In this document: piece by piece, positions 59,322 through 64,000 of the stretch
Layout of the letters: the number at the start of each line of letters is the position of its first letter
Numbering within the stretch: position 1 is the first letter of the stretch
Source: Marinospirillum perlucidum
Lineage (GTDB): Bacteria; Pseudomonadota; Gammaproteobacteria; Pseudomonadales; Halomonadaceae
DNA length: 64,000 nt
Assembly: GCF_003336805.1 (NCBI RefSeq)
Contig: NZ_QFWJ01000002.1
Location: forward strand, 1-64,000
Reading direction: 5' to 3'
Made by a program: the position numbers and the translations under genes
The notes under the pieces: model-generated
The model's input: only the letters and a program-made list of their open reading frames with translations
What the model was told of the DNA's origin: nothing
Databases searched by the model: none

Positions 59322-60317
59322 CTACTCGTAGGTGCGAGGTCTCAGGTTCCAGGGTCTTAGGAAATCCTTCTCACCAACATTGTCATGGTCGCCCAGCAGC
59401 TGGCCCTGCTGCTCGGTTCCGTAGTAGCCATGACGATGAAAGGTTTCGTAATACCTTTCTCGTGTCTCGCCAACATCACCGGTATAACGAGGGTCCTGAG
59501 GACGTTCGTGACTATTGATGTATTCGGCAATATCCCAGGATTCCTGCACGCTCATGCTGTAGGGTTGACCCAGGGGCATGTTGTTACGAATAAACCCGGC
59601 CAGAGTAAAGCGGCGAATGATGCCGGCACCCCAGTTATAAGACAGATCTCCCCAAACAGCCGGGAAATGTGCCTGTCCATCAACACGTAAGCCGCTACCA
59701 TCACTGGCGTGACAGATTGCGCAGTTTTCTTCATAGAGCGCCTCGCCCCGGGTGTAAGAAGGCTCTTCCTCGGGCTCATCGATGGGGTAACCGCGGCCGT
59801 AATAATTACCCAACTGGTAAATAGGGACACCCCGCGCCAGCCAACGGTGATAAGCAGCCAGAGCCACCATGTTATCACTACCGTATTCCGGTGGGGTGCC
59901 ATTCATGGAAAAGCTGAAACAACCGGCAATACGTTCTTCCAGATTATTCACATGCTGGTTTTTAGGACGGAAATTGGGCAGCACCACTGCTGCGCGCCAA
60001 ACCGGTGCAGCAAAAGGCAAGCGCCCTTCGCCCATATGACAACTCTTGCAGTTCATGTCATTGAAGACATTTTCGCCGCGTAGTTGCTGGGTATTCATGA
60101 ACAAGTCATAACCCCGTCGAATGGTGCGTTTCAGCTCCGGATGCAGGTTCGAAGCTTCCAGATCTTCCATGGTGGGTGGTGTATGTACCAGCTGACCTGG
60201 CTGAGGCCCTGGAATTTCGACTGGAAAACGCAAGGGCTGATCTTCCGCCTTGACCGGCAGGGCAAGCAGGCTGACCAAAACGACCGCCCCTAAGGGTTGA
60301 GTGATTTTCCTGAACAT
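59322..60317 (-). CDS. tsdA: Thiosulfate dehydrogenase TsdA (dihaem cytochrome c)
   Basis: Oxidises two thiosulfates to tetrathionate in the periplasm, or the reverse in some bacteria. The 331-residue precursor has a signal peptide (1-24, cleavage after VKA), a first haem site C90-C93-H94, a cysteine C133 in AGCFSFSMNG, and a second haem site C199-C202-H203. A cysteine at this place is the unusual axial ligand of haem 1 in TsdA, which sets it apart from ordinary dihaem cytochromes. It follows tsdB by 11 bases, as in Pseudomonas stutzeri-type tsdBA. Direction of catalysis cannot be told from sequence. Confidence 0.88.
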   Translation of the reverse strand: MFRKITQPLGAVVLVSLLALPVKAEDQPLRFPVEIPGPQPGQLVHTPPTMEDLEASNLHPELKRTIRRGYDLFMNTQQLRGENVFNDMNCKSCHMGEGRLPFAAPVWRAAVVLPNFRPKNQHVNNLEERIAGCFSFSMNGTPPEYGSDNMVALAAYHRWLARGVPIYQLGNYYGRGYPIDEPEEEPSYTRGEALYEENCAICHASDGSGLRVDGQAHFPAVWGDLSYNWGAGIIRRFTLAGFIRNNMPLGQPYSMSVQESWDIAEYINSHERPQDPRYTGDVGETRERYYETFHRHGYYGTEQQGQLLGDHDNVGEKDFLRPWNLRPRTYE

Positions 60318-60328
60318 TGCATTTCCCC

Positions 60329-60973
60329 CTAGTTGGCTGGTTGCTGGGCTAACCAGGCGGAAACCGCCTGAATATCACGTTCATTCATGCGCTCGGCAAT
60401 GGCTGCCATCAGGTGTTGAGGATCATTATCCCGGTCACCGTTTTGCCAAGCACGAAGCTGCTGAGCAAGGTAACCTGCATGCTGGCCTGCTATGCCTGGA
60501 AAATGCTGCCCAGCCCCCTGGTTACCCGGGCCATGACAAGAGCTGCAAGGGACGATATATCGCTCCCAGTCACCCCGTGTTGCCAGCTTTTCCCCCCAGG
60601 CCAGGTCTTCCTCACTGGCAGTTTCACCACCAGCTGCCGGGGTAACCGGTAATTGACTGTAATACACAGCAACATCGCGAAGCTGTTGATCGGTCAGCAT
60701 CTGCGCAAAAGGCTGCATGCTGGCGTTAACTCGCGTTCCTGCCTGGAAGTCCTTGACCTGTTTATACAGGTAGTCGGCATTCATTCCTGCCAGGCGTGGC
60801 CAGGACTCTCCATCGGGAATATTCTGCCCACTACCATCGGCCTGGTGACAGGCTGAACATACGGCAGCCGCAGCTTCTCCCCGCTGAGCATCACCATCCA
60901 ATGCCCAAGCCGGTAAACTCCAGCCGACCAGCAAGAAGGAGCTGATCATTATTTTCATTAGTAAGGACTGCAT
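60329..60973 (-). CDS. tsdB: Dihaem cytochrome c4-type electron acceptor TsdB
   Basis: Periplasmic electron acceptor for TsdA. The 214-residue precursor has a signal peptide (about 1-24, ending PAWA), and two cytochrome c domains with C39-C42-H43 and C143-C146-H147, each followed by the expected distal methionine region (SMQPFAQML and HLMAAIAERM). GAGGG lies seven bases before ATG 60973. Tandem domains and position next to tsdA identify it as TsdB rather than a general cytochrome c4, though the latter function is not excluded. Confidence 0.83.
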   Translation of the reverse strand: MQSLLMKIMISSFLLVGWSLPAWALDGDAQRGEAAAAVCSACHQADGSGQNIPDGESWPRLAGMNADYLYKQVKDFQAGTRVNASMQPFAQMLTDQQLRDVAVYYSQLPVTPAAGGETASEEDLAWGEKLATRGDWERYIVPCSSCHGPGNQGAGQHFPGIAGQHAGYLAQQLRAWQNGDRDNDPQHLMAAIAERMNERDIQAVSAWLAQQPAN

Positions 60974-61160
60974 TCTTTTCCCTCCCCATCATCGTGACTG
61001 CTGCAATTGCAGCCTATAAAAGAGCCTACAAGAATCACGGTCTTTTCAGTATTGGCAAAGGATTTAAAAGAATAAAGATTTTTCTTATATAACAGGATTG
61101 TGAACTGAGAGAAAATAAGTAGAATGGTCAGTCTAATATGCAATTTTCAGGTCACTTTTA

Positions 61161-62135
61161 ATGCGCAAGCTTTTGCTTCTGGTAAGCCTCCTGCTGATCG
61201 TCCCAATGAGTAATCGGGTTCAGGCAGAAGTACTTGCCCTCTCCTGGGACAATGACATCTTTTTCGACAGTGATGGCAACTATACCAACGGCTTGAAATT
61301 TGCTTGGCTCAGCGATGAGGTTAGCAGCTCGGCCTGCCAGAGCTGCCCGTATTTCCAATGGCTCCCCGGCTGGAAGCAACCGGATAGTTTCTACTCGGTT
61401 ACCTGGAGTCTGGAGCAGCTGATGCTGACACCCAGTGATATTTCTGTGGCTGAGCCCCAGTACCGGGATACGCCCTACGCCGGTCTTTTGCGCATGCAGT
61501 TGGGTGGCTATGCCCGCACCGCCAGGAGCATTACCGGCTACACCCTGTCAATCGGCACGACCGGTGAAGCTTCCCAGGCGGATGCCAGTCAGCGCTGGGT
61601 CCATCAATGGACCGGATCAACGACACCGCAAGGCTGGCAACACCAACTACCGACTCAACCCGTTGTAGGCATGACTGCCCTGCATGCCCGGCATTTTTTT
61701 CATTGGCAGGGAGATCATTTCCAGGTTCGAGGCGGCTGGGGTCTAGCCGGAGAAGCAGACACCTGGATCGTGCAATCGCGCACCGGGGCTTATCTAAGTT
61801 GGGGTCAGCAACTTTCGGGCAATCTGCTCCCGGCCTATTCGGTACTGGGTTCCACGGCCTCCCTGGCAGGGCTGGGCAGCCTGGATTCCAGTGGCTGGTC
61901 ACTGTATGCCGGTTTTACCAGCCAACGGATCCTGTGGAGTTATCTGGAAAGCGAGGGTCAAAAAGCCGGTTATGAACTGGAAGGCAGAAACTGGTGGTTG
62001 TCCGGTTTTCTTGGAGCCACATTGCATACCCCCGGCATGCTGGTTGCACTTTCGCTAGAGCGGAGTTCCCAGGTTGCCCAGCTGAGCGGGCAGGTGGTGA
62101 ACTATGGCAGCCTGGCCCTAGTCTGGACCTACTGA
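61161..62135 (+). CDS. LpxR-like outer-membrane lipid A 3'-O-deacylase
   Basis: Outer-membrane beta-barrel enzyme that removes the 3'-acyloxyacyl group of lipid A. The 324-residue precursor has a signal peptide (1-22) and then SWDNDIFF. Counting from the predicted mature end, N31/D32 become residues 9/10, the same as the catalytic Asn9/Asp10 of Salmonella LpxR. YTNGLKFAWL, the TPYAGLL motif and the histidine H148 in WVHQW also fit. Alternating hydrophobic strands run to the C-terminal aromatic residue typical of outer-membrane proteins. It is divergent from tsdBA and its last 7 bases overlap the response regulator gene. Confidence 0.85.
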   Translation: MRKLLLLVSLLLIVPMSNRVQAEVLALSWDNDIFFDSDGNYTNGLKFAWLSDEVSSSACQSCPYFQWLPGWKQPDSFYSVTWSLEQLMLTPSDISVAEPQYRDTPYAGLLRMQLGGYARTARSITGYTLSIGTTGEASQADASQRWVHQWTGSTTPQGWQHQLPTQPVVGMTALHARHFFHWQGDHFQVRGGWGLAGEADTWIVQSRTGAYLSWGQQLSGNLLPAYSVLGSTASLAGLGSLDSSGWSLYAGFTSQRILWSYLESEGQKAGYELEGRNWWLSGFLGATLHTPGMLVALSLERSSQVAQLSGQVVNYGSLALVWTY

Positions 62136-62746
62136 CTCAGCAAACCCAGCCGGTAACCTGCATGTATCAATTCCGCCAGGGAGCGGACCTGCATCTTTTG
62201 CAGAAGATGATGACGATGAACATCTACCGTCTTGGGACTGATTGCAAGCGCCTCAGCAATTTCCCTGGCCGTCAGACCTTGTACCAGTTGGCGCATTACC
62301 TCCTGCTCCCTGGGCGTCAGCGTTAGCCATAGACGCTCCTGCGCCTCTTGACCTTTGACCCGATCAAGATAGGACTGGTGCAGGCGCACGGCCTGATTGA
62401 TTCGCGCCAGCAACTGGTCATCATTAAAAGGCTTTTCGACAAAATCAAATGCCCCTGCCTTGAGTGCTGCCACAGCCAGAGGAACATCAGCATGACCGGT
62501 AATAATGATCACTGGCAGCCCTTGGGCTCGAACCCCGACTTCTTCGAGCACTTCCAGCCCCGTCATCCCCGGCATGCGGATATCCAGCAACAGGCAACCC
62601 GGCTGCAGGGCGGTCGCCGCTATTTCTTGCAGAAAGGCCTCTGGCTCGGCAAAGGACCTAACCTCCCAATCCAGGGAAGCCAATAACCAACTGAGTGAAT
62701 CACGTATTCCAGCATCATCATCAAGCAGCCATATACAGGCTTTCAT
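62129..62746 (-). CDS. FixJ/TtrR-type response regulator
   Basis: Two-component regulator of 205 residues with receiver acidic pair D10/D11, phosphorylation site D55, the switch lysine in FVEKPF (about 104), and a LuxR-type helix-turn-helix (about 140-200, LTPREQEVMRQLV ... ISPKTVDVHRHHLLQKM). Its ATG overlaps the sensor stop by four bases (ATGA), with AAGGAG five bases upstream, so the pair is one unit. Similar to TtrR of tetrathionate systems by architecture and context. Confidence 0.85.
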   Translation of the reverse strand: MKACIWLLDDDAGIRDSLSWLLASLDWEVRSFAEPEAFLQEIAATALQPGCLLLDIRMPGMTGLEVLEEVGVRAQGLPVIIITGHADVPLAVAALKAGAFDFVEKPFNDDQLLARINQAVRLHQSYLDRVKGQEAQERLWLTLTPREQEVMRQLVQGLTAREIAEALAISPKTVDVHRHHLLQKMQVRSLAELIHAGYRLGLLSQ

Positions 62747-64000
62747 GGTTTCTCCTTGATTGCGCCAAGAGGTCTTCCAGACAGGGGCAAGCTGAATAGG
62801 GCCAACAACCCCTCACCTCGAGGGTTATCCCTCAAGAGTAAATGCCCCCCCATTTTCTTGGCCAGTGTTTGACTCAGGCTCAACCCCAACCCCATACCAC
62901 CTTCTTTCGTTGTATAAAAAGGGGTCAGTATTTTTTGCGGATCCAGCCCCTGAAGGCCTGGTCCACTATCCTCGACCGCAAAAACCAGGCTATTGCCCAC
63001 CACTGAACATGACAAGCTGAGATGGCGGTTTTCTACCTCTAGAGGCAGCAGAGCCTCTATGGCATTGGTGAGCAGATTCATCAGGATCTGCAAGACTTCG
63101 ACGCGATTTGCCGAAAAAGCGGGCAGTTCCGGTGTACAGCTGCAGGTAACATTGATTTGGTGCTGGCTCAGGTGACCGGCAAGCAGCTCCAGCGCTTCGG
63201 TGCAGACGGTCTCAGGTTGCATCCAGGTGTAAACAGGTTCGCTTTTACGTAAAAACAGACGCAGATTTTTGATAATTGCAGCTGCCTGCTCCCCCTGGGC
63301 TGCCAGTTTATTCATGGCATCCAAGAGTGACTCCCGATACACGAACTCAGCAGCTTCCGGTCTGAGGAGATAGTTGCGACTCCCCCGGGCGTAATTCACC
63401 ACGGAAGTAAGCGGCTGATTGAGTTCATGCGCCAAACCCGCCGTCAATTCACCCATCAAGGCAAAACGCGACATTTCCAGAATTTCTGCCTGCTGATGCC
63501 GCAAATTGCGCTCAGCTTCGCGCAACTCCCGGGTTCGCTGACGCACAAGGTAGCCAGTGCGCAGATGATGGATAAAGACCAAGAGTAGCAGGGAGGCCAG
63601 CAACAGCAGCAATTCTCGATGCCTGATCAGCCAATCCACTAATGGACTGGCAGAGTAGCCGGAAAAAGGCCCGACCTGGAGGCGTTCAAAGACCTCATAG
63701 ACCGGTTGATAGGAGACAGGGGCAACCCAGCGACCTTGCGAAGAGGTCAGCAAAGCGACTGCAACCTGGCGGGCCAATTCAGAATCCGTGCTTTGCAGGC
63801 TTAAAAAAGGCCAGTCCGGAAATAGCCTCGTGGAAGTAGCACAGGTATAGTCTGCCACCTCTAGCGGAGACAGAATCCGATAGTCATCTAGCGCCAATTG
63901 CCCGGAAGCTGCCAGACTTTCCAGCAGACAGGAGCGCAGGACCACTGCATCAACCTGCTCCTGGTCCAGAGCAGCCAACAGCTCTTCCATGGGAAAACCT
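62743..64000 (-). CDS. TtrS-like sensor histidine kinase (cut by window edge)
   Basis: Only the C-terminal 418 residues are present; the frame stays open through base 64000. From the visible N-terminus there is the end of a periplasmic substrate-binding-type domain (about 130 residues with VAPVSYQPVYEVFERL), one transmembrane helix (about residues 125-145), a short coiled coil, the H-box MGELTAGLAHELNQPL and an ATPase domain with NLLTNAIEAL, VEDSGPGL and GGMGLGLSLSQTL. A periplasmic-binding-type sensor on a FixL/TtrS type kinase suggests detection of a small extracellular molecule. Tetrathionate is likely given the nearby tsdBA, but that is inference. Confidence 0.82.
   Translation of the reverse strand, partial: GFPMEELLAALDQEQVDAVVLRSCLLESLAASGQLALDDYRILSPLEVADYTCATSTRLFPDWPFLSLQSTDSELARQVAVALLTSSQGRWVAPVSYQPVYEVFERLQVGPFSGYSASPLVDWLIRHRELLLLLASLLLLVFIHHLRTGYLVRQRTRELREAERNLRHQQAEILEMSRFALMGELTAGLAHELNQPLTSVVNYARGSRNYLLRPEAAEFVYRESLLDAMNKLAAQGEQAAAIIKNLRLFLRKSEPVYTWMQPETVCTEALELLAGHLSQHQINVTCSCTPELPAFSANRVEVLQILMNLLTNAIEALLPLEVENRHLSLSCSVVGNSLVFAVEDSGPGLQGLDPQKILTPFYTTKEGGMGLGLSLSQTLAKKMGGHLLLRDNPRGEGLLALFSLPLSGRPLGAIKEKP

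Overview
The window is a dense stretch of gammaproteobacterial core chromosome at roughly 50% GC. About 57 protein genes, two tRNA genes, one large regulatory RNA and the promoter end of an rRNA operon are visible. No insertion sequence, integrase, prophage or CRISPR array was seen. The gene order matches the Pseudomonas-type layout: tyrS beside an rrn operon; argC/hemJ; thiD-thiE-hemL; dksA-gluQ-cbrX-cbrA-cbrB-crcZ-pcnB-folK-panB-panC; secG-tRNA-tRNA-rimP-nusA-infB-rbfA-truB-rpsO-pnp; tkt-epd-pgk-fba. Base composition and several details suggest a relative within Pseudomonadales/Oceanospirillales rather than a typical Pseudomonas. The genus cannot be fixed from the sequence alone.

Region by region. 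1-260: two tandem sigma70 promoters and a boxA on the minus strand, driving an rRNA operon that lies left of the window. 260-5514: tyrS, anmK, erpA, a membrane coiled-coil protein coupled to a bactofilin, and argC. 5688-10482: a tightly packed plus-strand run of hemJ, thiD, thiE, hemL and a phosphotransferase/P-loop kinase fusion, meeting chaN head-on. 11547-20029: dksA, gluQ, a 56-residue membrane protein (cbrX position), the two-component pair cbrA/cbrB, a CrcZ-like Hfq-decoy RNA behind a sigma54 promoter, then pcnB and folK. 20095-23603: panB, panC, panD and a biosynthetic thiolase. 23697-38230 (minus): pnp, rpsO, truB, rbfA, infB, nusA, rimP, initiator tRNA, tRNA-Leu, secG, tpiA, glmM, folP and ftsH, the classic translation/transcription supercluster. 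38392-46268: rlmE, yhbY, metK, then tkt-epd-pgk-fba for central carbon metabolism. 46329-57452: a truncated haemoglobin, an acyltransferase, a SUI1-like protein, uvrD and three PAS-GGDEF-EAL cyclic-di-GMP enzymes with different degeneracies. 57453-64000: hexR, a 66-residue unknown, dsbB, a thiosulfate dehydrogenase pair (tsdB-tsdA), an LpxR-like lipid A deacylase and a TtrSR-like two-component system cut by the right edge.

The most interesting element is the RNA at about 17601-18078. It carries six perfect copies of an 11-base A/C motif (AACAAAAACAA) plus two looser ones. Several copies sit exactly in the loops of inverted repeats. A GG-N10-GC sigma54 promoter and a perfect inverted pair GTGTTACC/GGTAACAC lie upstream, and a strong terminator closes it. 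It is best read as a CrcZ homologue acting with CbrAB to relieve Hfq/Crc catabolite repression. Two of the nearby PAS-GGDEF-EAL genes carry matching A-rich motifs at their translation starts, which suggests, as inference only, a link between carbon status and cyclic-di-GMP. A second point of interest is the juxtaposition of an enzyme pair that makes tetrathionate from thiosulfate with a tetrathionate-sensor-like two-component system.
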